64,000 nucleotides of DNA from Burkholderiales bacterium (GTDB lineage: Bacteria > Pseudomonadota > Gammaproteobacteria > Burkholderiales > Burkholderiaceae_C), in the NCBI GenBank assembly GCA_028868855.1, contig JAGWTR010000001.1:1-64000 (forward strand), in the 5' to 3' direction. The position numbers and the translations under genes are program-made. Position 1 is the stretch's first letter; each line of letters opens with the position of its first letter. This document shows, one piece after another, positions 1 to 9,547 of this stretch. The notes beneath the pieces are model-generated. The model worked only from the letters and a program-made list of their open reading frames with translations. It ran no database searches and had not been told where the DNA came from.

Positions 1-510
1 CGATGCGGCAGACAAGGCCACCGGCACAGGCCAAAGCAAAGTGCCGCACATGGCCGATCCCAATATCGCCCTGGTTGGCAAAGCCGGCATCGGCCTGACT
101 GCGGGCCAAGACCTGCACCTGAGTGCCCAAGACACCACCCAGATCGCCAGCGGGCAGGACACGCACTTTGCGGTGGGTGGGCAGGCGCGCATCCACACCG
201 GGCAGGCGATTGGCTTGCTGGCGGGCGCGATTCAGCCGGGATCGGAAGCGGCCGGCAAGGGCCTGACGATGATCGCGGCACAAGGGCCCATTGACATGCA
301 AGCTCAGGCTGGCCCGGCGCAGATTGCGGCCAAGCAGGAGCTGCAGTTGAAGACGGCGAGTGGGGTGGTGAACATTGCGGCGGCCAAGAAGGTGACGCTG
401 GCGGTGAGCGGTGGGGCGAGCATCACGATTGAGGGTGGGAGCTTCACGGCGCAGTGCCCGGGGAAGATCACCGTGCAGGCGGGGATGAAGTCGATGGTGG
501 GGGGTGGGAC
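1..510 (+). repeat. Direct repeat copy A (vgrG DUF2345 segment)
   Basis: This segment aligns without gaps, at an offset of 6824 bases, to 6825-7331, with only scattered third-position differences. Similarity stops abruptly at the G-rich codons after KSMVGGG. The left limit is unknown because the window starts inside it. Confidence 0.95.
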
Positions 511-1012
511 GGAATCGTGGGCGATGCCGCAGATGCCCAGATCATCCTTGCCTGTGAGTGAATTGAGCTTCAACATGCGCTTGACCGATGTGCCAGGTCC
601 AAAGGGCCATGCCCTTGCGCATACCCCCTGGAAGATCGTCAAGTCCACGTCAATGCCTAGAGGCATGGGCGTAGTGTCGAACGAGTCCGTTGTGCTATCC
701 GGAGAAACCGATACACAAGGTGTCGTGAATCTAACTGGTGATCAACAAGAGACCTTGGCCAAGGCCTACCAAGCGCATCCGAGCAGCCTCTGGCTGCTGT
801 ACCCCGGGCAGGCGGTCCAACTGAGCGCGCAGGTACAAGACCCAACGTGGACCAATGAAGCCAAACTGCGGCAAGCCTTGAATGCAGCGGATTTCAGTGG
901 TGACACCCATGCTCATTTGAACAACAACGACGCAGTAGAAGATCTCAAGCATGCCAAGACGGTCCTTGAAGCCGGCAACGACGCATCGCTGCTGGGCAAG
1001 CTTCAACAATAA
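1..1012 (+). CDS. vgrG: VgrG T6SS spike protein, C-terminal part (cut by window start)
   Basis: The reading frame is open from base 2, so the gene begins before the window; the GTG at 41 is internal. VgrG trimers form the puncturing tip of the type VI secretion tube and carry effectors. What is visible is the end of the DUF2345 beta-helix (alternating G/A/Q repeats, ending KSMVGGG near base 500). After it comes an extension of about 165 residues with a G-x-TDTQG motif like the transthyretin-like domains that load lipase effectors in other VgrGs (family knowledge). It ends 17 bases before the phospholipase gene, so the extension probably binds that effector. The first ~510 bases are almost identical to 6825-7331. 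Confidence 0.9.
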   Translation, partial: DAADKATGTGQSKVPHMADPNIALVGKAGIGLTAGQDLHLSAQDTTQIASGQDTHFAVGGQARIHTGQAIGLLAGAIQPGSEAAGKGLTMIAAQGPIDMQAQAGPAQIAAKQELQLKTASGVVNIAAAKKVTLAVSGGASITIEGGSFTAQCPGKITVQAGMKSMVGGGTESWAMPQMPRSSLPVSELSFNMRLTDVPGPKGHALAHTPWKIVKSTSMPRGMGVVSNESVVLSGETDTQGVVNLTGDQQETLAKAYQAHPSSLWLLYPGQAVQLSAQVQDPTWTNEAKLRQALNAADFSGDTHAHLNNNDAVEDLKHAKTVLEAGNDASLLGKLQQ

Positions 1013-1029
1013 ACACAAGGGACGTTGAC

Positions 1030-4000
1030 ATGGCAGGAAAGACAATCCACCAACCTGTGGACAAAAGTGGTCAACCCACGACAGAAGCCCGATCTGCGCC
1101 AGCATGGTTCCCCAAAGACACTGAGCGAGTTCAGATTGAGGGCATGACACGGGTCGGTTCTTCACCTGAATGGGCCTGGGGGCAGTTGTTCAGCGAGCCT
1201 CACCGTGGCAACGACGTTGATTTCTTCGTCACGGGGGCCGAGTATTTCAAGACCGTCGCCAGTTTCATCCGCAAGGCCACGAAATCGGTATTCATTGCTG
1301 GATGGCAGGTTAATTACGACGTCGAACTGGACGGCAAAACCACGCTCTTCGATTGCCTGAAAGAGGCGGTGGACAACGGTGCGTCTGTCTACGTGATGCC
1401 TTGGCTCTCACCCAAGGCCGGGGTAGACACTGGCGACTTCGAAACCATGCTGGCGGTGTTTCAACTCAACGCCGGCAAGCCCAAAGGTCGAGCCTACTGT
1501 TTGCCGGCCATGCAACAAGGCGACCAAGGCTCATTGGGCCTGTTCTTCTCGCATCACCAAAAACAGGTCGTGGTGGACAACGAACACGCATTCGTTGGGG
1601 GCATTGACCTTGCCTACGGCCGACGCGATGACGGCAACTTCAGTTTGAAGGCAGACGGCCGCACGCTCAACGAGCTGTACAACTCATGCATCCCGCCTGT
1701 CCACGATCTGAGCAATGTCGAGCAGGCCCATTGCCTGACGAGAGCCGAATTGTTGGCCGCATGCACACTTGACGGACTCAAAGGAACAATCGCCACGTTC
1801 CTGACATCACCGGCAGACCTTTTTGCCCCTGCTTGGGACTTGAAGTCAGGCGTGACGCAGTCCTTCAAAGACACCCAGACAAAAGCAGCCGAAATCTGGG
1901 AAAACATTGATCTTGTTGGGCGCTTCACTGGTCCCGTGAAAGCGGCGGCAGCTGGTACCGCGCAGGATACATCCAGGTGGGCCTGGTCACAGTTGCCCAA
2001 AGACGTCCAAGACAAGTTGCAGGCCCTGCGTGACACGGGGTCCGCGAACGCGGCCAACGCCATGTCCGCACTATTGGCCTGGCTGAACAATGCAGACCTC
2101 AACCGTTTGCCGCCGGCCATGCTGCAGGAAGTTTCTTCCGTCGTGCATGCGCTGTCGTATGCTGTTTTCGCGGCCTTGTACGCATCGTCTGGCAATTTGA
2201 CAAAGCGCTATGACCGCCTGTTAGAGCACAAGAAGGTCGTGCCCAAGAGCGGCAAGATCATCGATGTGGATTGCCAACCTCGCATGCCTTGGCATGACGT
2301 GCATTGCCACATCAAGGGCTCAGCTGTTTTCGATCTGAGCCAAAATTTCGTGCGCCGATGGAATGGATCGGCACGAAGCTACGAGACGTCCTTTTCGCGG
2401 TACCGAGACCCTTACGCCAAACTCGTCGATCCTCTGCTTGCCAAGATCGGGCTGGAGATCATCAAGACGCCCAAGGCACCTCGGATCGCCAAGGAGCATT
2501 TACCCACGCCCAAGAAAAGCCAGGGTAGTAACTGGGTTCAGGTGTTGCGCAGCGCCCCCAAAAATCTGGTCACACAAGAAAACGCCGAACTGGGGGCCAA
2601 GGCTCCCGCCTTGCAGCAAAACAACTGCCTGAAGGGCATGCTCAAAGCCATCCAAGGGGCGAGCAAGTTCATCTACATCGAGGGGCAGTTTTTTCAGAGT
2701 GCGTATGGTGATGAAGGCGATAGCAGGGGCGCACTCTCTGGCCCCATGGCAGCCATCCTCAAAATCGAGTCGTCGCCCACCTATCAACGTTTCGTTGACA
2801 TGCTGGGCATTCGGAGCGTGCCCATTGAGAAGGTGCCCACCACCATGCGCTGGGACATGGTTGGCGAGGTCGAGAAGCTGGCTCAAGGCAAAGCCTTCAT
2901 GGCCGACCTGAAGCAAGCCATGACCAACGCGACGACCATCGAGGCGTTGCGCCTGATGGGCAAGCCGCAGGAAAGGTTGCTCAATCCTATTGGTCAGGCC
3001 TTGGTAGACCGCATCACCAACGCTGTGTATGACGGCGTGCCTTTTCACGTGTACATGGTGCTGCCGGTGCACCCAGAGGGTCTGCTCAATGTCGTCAACA
3101 TCATGACGCAGACGCACCTGACCATGCAGTCTCTGGTGTTTGGGAAGTACAGCCTGGTTAACGGCATTCGACGCGCCATTGTTGCCAAGCAACTGCATGA
3201 CCAGAAGAAGATTTCAATTGAAGAAGCCGAGCAGCGTATCGCACGCATGACGCCGGAAAGCTTGCAAACCGCTGCGGGTGAGCAATGGAAGGCCTACCTG
3301 ACGCTGCTGAATCTGCGCAACTGGGATCTGTTCGGCAAAAAGCCGGTGACCGAGCAGATTTATGTACATAGCAAGTTGCTGATTGCAGATGACCGCGTAG
3401 CGGTTCTAGGAAGCGCGAACATCAACGACCGCAGCATGCTTGGCAACCGTGATTCAGAGTTGGCGGTGGTGATCACCGATGACACGCCTGTGATGGCCAA
3501 GCTGGACGGCAAGAACGACCACCCCGTGGCCAGCAAGGTGCATGATCTGCGCATACGCCTTTGGAAAAAGCTTTTCGGTTTAACAAGTAGCCAACGTGCA
3601 GCCAGTTCTTTAGCCAGTGAGGCCTTGCTCAAAAGCCCGGCGGCACCTGAAACTTGGCGAGCTATTCAGAAGGTCGCAGACAAAAACGCAACGAGCTACG
3701 AAGCGGCATTTTGGTTTGTTCCAAGGAGTGTTGCGCATACGACGATTCAACAAAAGAAGAAAGACGCTGAAGTTCCTCCCGGGTCTATTTGGCCGCTGTG
3801 GCGATATGTTGACTACGTAAAGCAGGACAACGGCGGGCATCTGGCGTACCGCATGCCATTTGACGAGTTGTTCTGGCGAGAATCGACCGTACAAGACATC
3901 GGCCACACTTATGAGCCTGGCAAGAACGCCAAGAATGCTTTGCCATCGTCGCAAGAGCCTAACGGCATTCAAGGCTTCATCACGGCCCTGCCCATCAACT

Positions 4001-4155
4001 GGACCGCTTGGGAGAACAATTTGTCTGGCTTCAACCTGACGGTCATTGCGATGGAAAACACCATGCCGCAACCAACGATGGTCGGCGCAATTGATGCAGA
4101 AGGCAGTTCGGTAGCAGCCAACACAACATCCTCAACAGAAAACCAAACTGTATGA
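1030..4155 (+). CDS. T6SS phospholipase D effector (Tle5-like)
   Basis: This 1041-aa protein has two HxKxxxxD phospholipase D motifs: H-Q-K-QVVV-D at residues ~175-182 and H-S-K-LLIA-D at ~780-787, each followed by a G-S/G-x-N/D stretch. The pair forms the catalytic site that hydrolyses phospholipid head groups. No signal peptide is present, as expected for an effector carried on VgrG. About 600 residues separate the two halves, longer than a minimal PLD, as in large Tle5/PldA-type effectors. The gene follows vgrG by 17 bases and overlaps the next lipoprotein gene by four bases (ATGA), the usual vgrG-effector-immunity order. The effector role is inferred from context; the PLD fold is seen directly. 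Confidence 0.88.
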   Translation: MAGKTIHQPVDKSGQPTTEARSAPAWFPKDTERVQIEGMTRVGSSPEWAWGQLFSEPHRGNDVDFFVTGAEYFKTVASFIRKATKSVFIAGWQVNYDVELDGKTTLFDCLKEAVDNGASVYVMPWLSPKAGVDTGDFETMLAVFQLNAGKPKGRAYCLPAMQQGDQGSLGLFFSHHQKQVVVDNEHAFVGGIDLAYGRRDDGNFSLKADGRTLNELYNSCIPPVHDLSNVEQAHCLTRAELLAACTLDGLKGTIATFLTSPADLFAPAWDLKSGVTQSFKDTQTKAAEIWENIDLVGRFTGPVKAAAAGTAQDTSRWAWSQLPKDVQDKLQALRDTGSANAANAMSALLAWLNNADLNRLPPAMLQEVSSVVHALSYAVFAALYASSGNLTKRYDRLLEHKKVVPKSGKIIDVDCQPRMPWHDVHCHIKGSAVFDLSQNFVRRWNGSARSYETSFSRYRDPYAKLVDPLLAKIGLEIIKTPKAPRIAKEHLPTPKKSQGSNWVQVLRSAPKNLVTQENAELGAKAPALQQNNCLKGMLKAIQGASKFIYIEGQFFQSAYGDEGDSRGALSGPMAAILKIESSPTYQRFVDMLGIRSVPIEKVPTTMRWDMVGEVEKLAQGKAFMADLKQAMTNATTIEALRLMGKPQERLLNPIGQALVDRITNAVYDGVPFHVYMVLPVHPEGLLNVVNIMTQTHLTMQSLVFGKYSLVNGIRRAIVAKQLHDQKKISIEEAEQRIARMTPESLQTAAGEQWKAYLTLLNLRNWDLFGKKPVTEQIYVHSKLLIADDRVAVLGSANINDRSMLGNRDSELAVVITDDTPVMAKLDGKNDHPVASKVHDLRIRLWKKLFGLTSSQRAASSLASEALLKSPAAPETWRAIQKVADKNATSYEAAFWFVPRSVAHTTIQQKKKDAEVPPGSIWPLWRYVDYVKQDNGGHLAYRMPFDELFWRESTVQDIGHTYEPGKNAKNALPSSQEPNGIQGFITALPINWTAWENNLSGFNLTVIAMENTMPQPTMVGAIDAEGSSVAANTTSSTENQTV

Positions 4156-5483
4156 CCCTGCCGAAACACCGCTGGTTTGCTTTGTTGATGAGCCTGCCTT
4201 TGATCGCATGCCAGCCCAGTAAGGCCGATGACAAGGCGCGCACCGTGCCTCGGCCCAGCAAGCAAGACCTGGAACAAGCTTTAAATGCGAGCTACATCCC
4301 CAAGGCCACAAGCAAACAGGAGTGCCTGGGGCGGTTGACATTCAATGTGGATGGGGCGTTCAAATGGGCATTGAGTGCCAACACAAATACGCCTAAGGAT
4401 CAAATGCCCACCGTTTCTCGGGAAATCAGGAGTACTGATGAAACACTCGATTACGACGAATTCGTCTACGCGTTGATCTTTCCCGGTGCCACACAAGCGC
4501 AGCTAGACGAGGACTACCAAAATGCGATCGAAAAACTAATCTATTTGAAGCAAGATCTTGCAAAAGACATTGAGTTGCGTGAAGAGATACTTCAAGACCT
4601 CATCCATGAAGACCCTTCCAAGCGAGACCCCAATATCTCCCAAGAGAAGCATGATCAATATATCGTCGAACGCAAACAAGAAATCGCAGAGAAAAAAGCG
4701 GAGCTTGCAACGTTCGGCAGCGCGACACACCCTATGGACTTTGGCATGCCCGACAGAAAAGGCTATGCCCAGGGGCGCTACCTGCAAGGCTATCTCTTGA
4801 GCCAAGGGGTCTACTACCGTTTTGTGATGGGCGATAACTCCAACGACCACCGAACAAACGCCGAACGCGAAGCCTGGTTCTCAGACTTCATGAAACGCTT
4901 TCAGCCTCGCAAGCTGTATGAAATCCCCAAGGAGCGCGGGGTTTGCTTCCCTTACGGTTTCATTCCCGATGACGGCACCAAGCCCTTTCACACCGCAGCA
5001 GGCATCCGCTTTGACGACCGCCCGAATGTGCTGTACGTCATCAACACGCAAGTTGTAGGTGAACGCCCCGTTACCAATACCCTGTTTGAAGCCACATCAC
5101 GCGCATCGGTTGGGTTGATGCCAGGCTTTGCCAATGAGGAGGTCGCCAAGGTCATCAAGAAGCGCGTAGGCCCACACCGCGCCTTCATCGGTGAGCTGGC
5201 TTCGGAACAAGGCGGTGCAGCGGTTCGATTGACGGAGGGCAAACGTCAGTTCGACAACTACAGCGTCTACACGGGCTATATGGGCTGGATGGGCTCGCAA
5301 GTGTTGCCCTTCATCGCAGTAGACATGCGCAGTTTCACCCGAGCCCAGACGGCACGCTCAGAGATCGAGCGCCTGAAAACGGATCCGCCGCCATTTGAGG
5401 AAAGCAAAGGGCGCCTGGATGCTTTGCTGAAAAGCGTTCGCTTGAGGCCGACTACGCCCACCATGCCAGAGCTTCAATTTTAG
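4152..5483 (+). CDS. Lipoprotein, probable immunity protein for the phospholipase D
   Basis: The 443-aa product starts with a short basic stretch, a hydrophobic core and the lipobox L-I-A-C (Cys ~20), so it should be lipidated and held in the periplasm, where a phospholipase delivered by T6SS would act. The start codon overlaps the effector stop (ATGA), implying coupled translation. A charged coiled-coil-like stretch lies at ~110-195. The C-terminal half (GVCFPYGFIP, later a run of beta-strand-like segments) recalls Tli4-type immunity proteins, but I cannot confirm the family. GC content looks lower than in the housekeeping genes, which fits horizontal acquisition. The gene ends two bases before the stop-flanked start of the truncated vgrG homology. 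Confidence 0.7.
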   Translation: MTLPKHRWFALLMSLPLIACQPSKADDKARTVPRPSKQDLEQALNASYIPKATSKQECLGRLTFNVDGAFKWALSANTNTPKDQMPTVSREIRSTDETLDYDEFVYALIFPGATQAQLDEDYQNAIEKLIYLKQDLAKDIELREEILQDLIHEDPSKRDPNISQEKHDQYIVERKQEIAEKKAELATFGSATHPMDFGMPDRKGYAQGRYLQGYLLSQGVYYRFVMGDNSNDHRTNAEREAWFSDFMKRFQPRKLYEIPKERGVCFPYGFIPDDGTKPFHTAAGIRFDDRPNVLYVINTQVVGERPVTNTLFEATSRASVGLMPGFANEEVAKVIKKRVGPHRAFIGELASEQGGAAVRLTEGKRQFDNYSVYTGYMGWMGSQVLPFIAVDMRSFTRAQTARSEIERLKTDPPPFEESKGRLDALLKSVRLRPTTPTMPELQF

Positions 5484-5487
5484 ATAA

Positions 5488-7404
5488 CTGGGCCGCGGCA
5501 CCGTGCGCGCCGGCACCTGGTTCGCCGTCACCCAGTCCACGCTGGACCCGCTCTCCGCCTTTGGCCTGGCCGACGAGGATAAACAGTTCTTCGTTACCGG
5601 CTGCGACGTCATCGGCATCAACAACCTGCCCAAGGAACTGAGCGACAAGATCGCCAAAACCCTGGGCGCCGCTGACCTGCCCGCACTGGCCGCCACCGGC
5701 CCGGACACCTTCGCGGTAGACACCACCGCCCTGTACCAGCGCGCCGCCCAGACCGGCTACGCCTGCCAGTTCCAGGCCCTGCGCCGCAACGTGCCTTGGC
5801 GCGCCGTGCTGATGGACGACACCGGCCTGCGCCCCCGCCCGCGCCCCACCGCACTGGGCCCGCAAACCGCCATCGTCGTCGGCCCCGATGGCAACGTGAA
5901 CGCCAGCGGTGCCGACGAGCTCTACACCGACCAGCTTGGCCGCATCAAGGTCCAGTTCCACTGGCAGGCCAACGCCTTTGCGCCCCAGCGTGCCAACAGC
6001 GACCACAGCTGCTGGCTGCGTGTCATGCAGCGCCTGGCCGGCCCCGGCATGGGCCACCAGTTCATTCCCCGCATCGGGCAGGAAGTGCTGGTTGGCTTCC
6101 TGGGCAACGACATCGACCGCCCCTTTGTCATGGCCAGCCTGTACAACGGCCGTGGTGAATCCGGCGTGCCCCGCACCCCGGGCGGCCAGGCCGCTGAAGC
6201 CGACACCGCCGCCCTGGCCGAATCCACCGACCACAGCCCCAGCAGCCAGATGAACCTGGTGGGCTCAGGCAGCGGCGGCAACAGCCCCGCCTGGCACGGC
6301 GCCGCACCGGGGGCCGCCACCGAAGGCTCAGAAGGCCAGGCCAACGCCGCGGCGCTCAGTGGCGTCAAGAGCAAGGAGTTCGGCGGCAGCGGCTACAACC
6401 AGCTCGTGTTCGACGACACGCGCAACAACTACGCGTCCAGCTTCAAGAGGAAAGACAACACGTTCTCCAACGTAGCCAGGTTGTTTGACGCCTTTCCAGG
6501 GCAGATCATTGCGCCCAAAGATGTCAAAGCCAGCGCGGAGCCATGGCCCAACGAAAGCAACTACACCAACTACAATGGCCTGGGCCAGACCAGCACCCCG
6601 GCCGGCGACAACGCCCCCGGCATGGCCCTGGCCAAGCAGGCCCAACAGCTGGCCAGCACCTTCCACCAGGCCGCCAGCACCCACCAGACCGTGGGCCTGG
6701 CCACCGCAGCTGGCAGCGTGGGCGGCAACAAGAGCAACCTGGACGACAAAGCCGCCTCCGCCGCCGCGCTGACCAAGAGCCTCAGCGGCATGGTTAGCAC
6801 CAGCGGCTTGCCCAACGCCCAGGCCGATGCGGCAGACAAGGCCACCGGCACAGGCCAAAGCAAAGTGCCGCACATGGCCGATCCCAATATCGCCCTGGTT
6901 GGCAAAGCCGGCATCGGCCTGACTGCGGGCCAAGACCTGCACCTGAGTGCCCAAGACACCACCCAGATTGCCAGCGGGCAGGACACGCATTTCGCGGTGG
7001 GTGGGCAGGCGCGCATCCACACGGGGCAGGCGATTGGTGTGCTGGCGGGCGCGATTCAGCCTGGTGCTGAAGCAGCAGGCAAGGGTCTGACGTTGATCGC
7101 GGCGCAAGGGCCGATTGACATGCAGGCTCAGGCGGGCCCGGCGCAGATTGCGGCCAAGCAGGAGCTGCAGTTGAAGACGGCGAGTGGGGTGGTCAACATC
7201 GCGGCGGCCAAGAAGGTGACGCTGGCAGTGAGCGGTGGGGCGAGCATCACGATTGAGGGGGGCAGCTTCACGGCGCAGTGCCCGGGGAAGATCACCGTGC
7301 AGGCGGGGATGAAGTCGATGGTGGGGGGGGGATCGCGTGAACTACACCTTCCCAGATTTGCCATCAGAAAAGATGTACGCCGCAACCTTCTTAGCGCGAG
7401 ATGA
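5488..7404 (+). pseudogene. 5'-truncated VgrG (orphan spike fragment)
   Basis: VgrG homology starts right after an in-frame TAA at 5485, with LGRGTVRAGTW, which lies inside the gp27-like region of normal VgrGs. Roughly the first 300-400 residues are missing. Present are the gp5-like OB fold (GRIKVQFHW, then GHQFIPRIGQEVLVGFL), the FGGSGYNQLVFDDT linker and the DUF2345 beta-helix. A GTG at 5503 could initiate but has no good ribosome site. The frame ends in 23 unrelated residues because a run of nine Gs (7323-7331) shifts it out of phase with the true C-terminal domain. Without the N-terminus it cannot make a whole spike; it may survive as a recombination donor. Confidence 0.85.
6825..7331 (+). 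repeat. Direct repeat copy B (vgrG DUF2345 segment)
   Basis: This is the second copy of the repeat at 1-510. It ends in the nine-G run where the two VgrG tails diverge. The shared tract is long enough for homologous recombination between the two vgrG copies, which would delete the phospholipase cassette between them. Confidence 0.95.
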
Positions 7405-7612
7405 GCAAGGCCATCCAGTGAGCGGACAACGGTATTTGATGACGATGCCCAATGGCGAAGTACGAATGGGTCTGACGGACACACAAGGCTATACATCAAA
7501 GGCTTTCAGTAACAGTCCGCAGCCAGTTGAACTCTCATTGCTAGATGGTGACGAATGGCATCAAACAGAAATTAACTCAGCCCATCAAGAGATGGACAAA
7601 TACTGGAATTGA
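7332..7612 (+). pseudogene. Detached C-terminal effector-loading domain of the truncated VgrG
   Basis: In the next frame the sequence reads DRVNYTFPDLPSEKMY and continues for about 90 residues to a stop at 7612. It contains G-L-TDTQG, matching the GETDTQG of the first VgrG tail, so it is the equivalent transthyretin-like domain. Removing one G from the nine-G run, or adding two, would join it in frame to the DUF2345 domain. The GTG at 7337 could start a separate small protein but has no convincing ribosome site. The stop lies just before the next lipoprotein start. Confidence 0.75.
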
Positions 7613-7617
7613 ACCGA

Positions 7618-8109
7618 ATGATGTCGAAATCAAATCGCTTGCAAGCAGCAGTGTCTATCGCGTTTTTTTCTTTGGGTCTTACGACATCAGGTTGCGCTAG
7701 TTCTAACCTAGATGAATGGAGAACGGTTATCCCTTGCGGGGGGCTGCAGTACGTTGTGACATCCCATTGCAAAGCATCAAACGACACATTCGAGCTCAAC
7801 ACATGTCAACCAGGACAGCAACTTGCAATCGGAAATATCTCGATTGAACTGCCTTCTACACCCCATACAGCGAAAAAACCATCGCTCTTTGCCACTCATT
7901 GGCAATGCGTGACAACCGATACAGGCTCATTCCTGTCGCTCGACTTTTCCTCAGGTACTGGCCGCACCGCCGACGACGAAGCCGTTGAGTTCTACGACAA
8001 ACAACTCCGCCGAGTGACCGACGAAGCGATCATTCGCAGCATCTACAAGCATTCAAAAAATGCCCCCGAGGGCTACGTGAAATCTATTTACCCGGGGGAA
8101 GGAAGCTGA
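7618..8109 (+). CDS. Small lipoprotein of the T6SS cassette
   Basis: A start at ATG 7618 or 7621 gives about 160 residues with a basic N-terminus, a hydrophobic core and a cysteine in TTSGC (~28). That is a weak lipobox, since T replaces L/V at -3. The mature part contains several cysteines (PCGG, SHCK, NTCQ, WQC) that could form disulfides, suggesting a periplasmic protein. It sits between the VgrG tail and the transglycosylase gene, one base before the latter's GTG, so the two are probably co-translated. Either an immunity or an accessory role is possible; I recognise no family. Confidence 0.6.
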   Translation: MMSKSNRLQAAVSIAFFSLGLTTSGCASSNLDEWRTVIPCGGLQYVVTSHCKASNDTFELNTCQPGQQLAIGNISIELPSTPHTAKKPSLFATHWQCVTTDTGSFLSLDFSSGTGRTADDEAVEFYDKQLRRVTDEAIIRSIYKHSKNAPEGYVKSIYPGEGS

Positions 8110-8110
8110 C

Positions 8111-9547
8111 GTGGCAACCATTTATGAACTCCTTCGCACACAGAAGGGACGAGCGTACAGCGAGAAGCAGATCGAAAACCATTCTTGGCTTAAGCTCAAC
8201 CCCGAAGTTGAAAAGCAACCCAACGAAATCGCGGGCCAGTCTCGTGTTTGGGGAGACATCACAACCGGCGACCAAGCACTGGTTATCGATCTCATTATTG
8301 AAATCGGCACACGATATAAACTGACTTATCGAGAAATCGCATCCCTTTTGTTGATGGTCCGGGTTGAATCTGGATTCAACCCAGATGCTGCAGCGGGTAC
8401 CACGTCTGCCGCGGGCCTTGCGCAATACACCAAGGCGACAGTGACGGAAGCGCGTAAACCTCATTTGTCCAAGCACTTTCTTGGCTTTGAACTGGATCTC
8501 TCAGGCAAAAATGTGTTCGATGCTGAGCGAGGTACATATGGTGCGCTGCTGTCATATTTCATTTGCAAACAACGAGCCGCCAAGTATTTCCCCGATGCGA
8601 TCGAAGCAAACATCTACCTCTTCCATCATGAGGGCTGGTACCTGAATCCAACCGGCAAAGATGACGACACCAATGTTGTTGCCGTACGCAAGATCATCAA
8701 GACAGAAATACTGGGACGTCTGGACGAAACAGAACAGCTACTTAAGCAAAAGACAAAGGTTCAGTTCACGCTGAATACGGCGGATGGCAAACCATATGTC
8801 AACCAGCCGTTCACGGCAGTACTGCCCACCAAGAGTGAAGGACAACAGCCCGCAGCAGTTCAGTACCTGCAAGCCGTCAAGGTCGTCACTGGTGTCACAG
8901 ATGGTCAGGTGCGAACTCCCTCCCTTGAAGTGGAGGGGCTATCGGAGGTTGTCTTTTCCATCCTGAATGCCAACTACAAGAAATTGCTCCACTTGTTTCC
9001 AGGGAGAGGCACGGGGCAAATCACGTCGTGCAAAGTAGGTAAAGGCGACTCACTTTCATCCATCGCCAAAGCCCACAAAACCACAGTGGAGGCCCTTGCA
9101 AAGGCCAATGGCATCAAGGATGTGAACAAGGTCAGTATTGGCCAAGTGCTGCGAATTCCAGGCACAGGCGAAGACTCGGGGCCGGCCTATTGGTGGAGAC
9201 GCCCCGATACTGACTGGCTTGCCTCAGTCATCGCGCCGCACATTGGCGCAGAAGGCGTGGAGGATACGACAGCGGTGATCGAGCACAAACGCAGCCATGT
9301 AGCTCTTCCCACCGGCAACAAAGCGCATGACGGCGGCGTGCCGCATAACAACATCACGATATCCGGTGGGAAGAACGCGGCGCAAGTCGCTTCAACCGCG
9401 CGCAGCCAAAAAATACCTCATCAAACAGATGAGGCACACAGCGCGAAGCCTGTCGTTGCAAAGGGTCCCTCCCGCGACCGAGAAGAAGGTCGTGGTAGGA
9501 CTGCTTTATCCTCTAGCCGTCAAGGCTACCGCGGACCATCACACTGA
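8111..9547 (+). CDS. Peptidoglycan hydrolase effector: lytic transglycosylase and LysM part
   Basis: The GTG start follows GGAAG. Residues ~55-180 form an SLT-type lysozyme-like domain: MVRVESGFNP contains the likely catalytic Glu86, followed by SAAGLAQYT. Residues ~306-351 are a LysM repeat (VGKGDSLSSIAKAH ... GQVLRIP) that binds glycan. The frame then runs into a poor-quality Ser/Arg tail (SRDREEGRG) and stops at 9547, while the adjacent frame carries an M23 peptidase. One extra base near 9461-9470 explains this: dropping one C from GGTCCC gives KGPPATEKKVVV in phase. The intact ancestor was probably a 610-620-aa bifunctional wall hydrolase. Delivery by T6SS is inferred from context. Confidence 0.8.
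   Translation: MATIYELLRTQKGRAYSEKQIENHSWLKLNPEVEKQPNEIAGQSRVWGDITTGDQALVIDLIIEIGTRYKLTYREIASLLLMVRVESGFNPDAAAGTTSAAGLAQYTKATVTEARKPHLSKHFLGFELDLSGKNVFDAERGTYGALLSYFICKQRAAKYFPDAIEANIYLFHHEGWYLNPTGKDDDTNVVAVRKIIKTEILGRLDETEQLLKQKTKVQFTLNTADGKPYVNQPFTAVLPTKSEGQQPAAVQYLQAVKVVTGVTDGQVRTPSLEVEGLSEVVFSILNANYKKLLHLFPGRGTGQITSCKVGKGDSLSSIAKAHKTTVEALAKANGIKDVNKVSIGQVLRIPGTGEDSGPAYWWRRPDTDWLASVIAPHIGAEGVEDTTAVIEHKRSHVALPTGNKAHDGGVPHNNITISGGKNAAQVASTARSQKIPHQTDEAHSAKPVVAKGPSRDREEGRGRTALSSSRQGYRGPSH

Noticed and set aside
9327-9464. N-terminal part of the M23 frame as a separate gene start
   Set aside because: The residues look random while the other frame still encodes the linker of the transglycosylase; a frameshift near 9465 explains both better.
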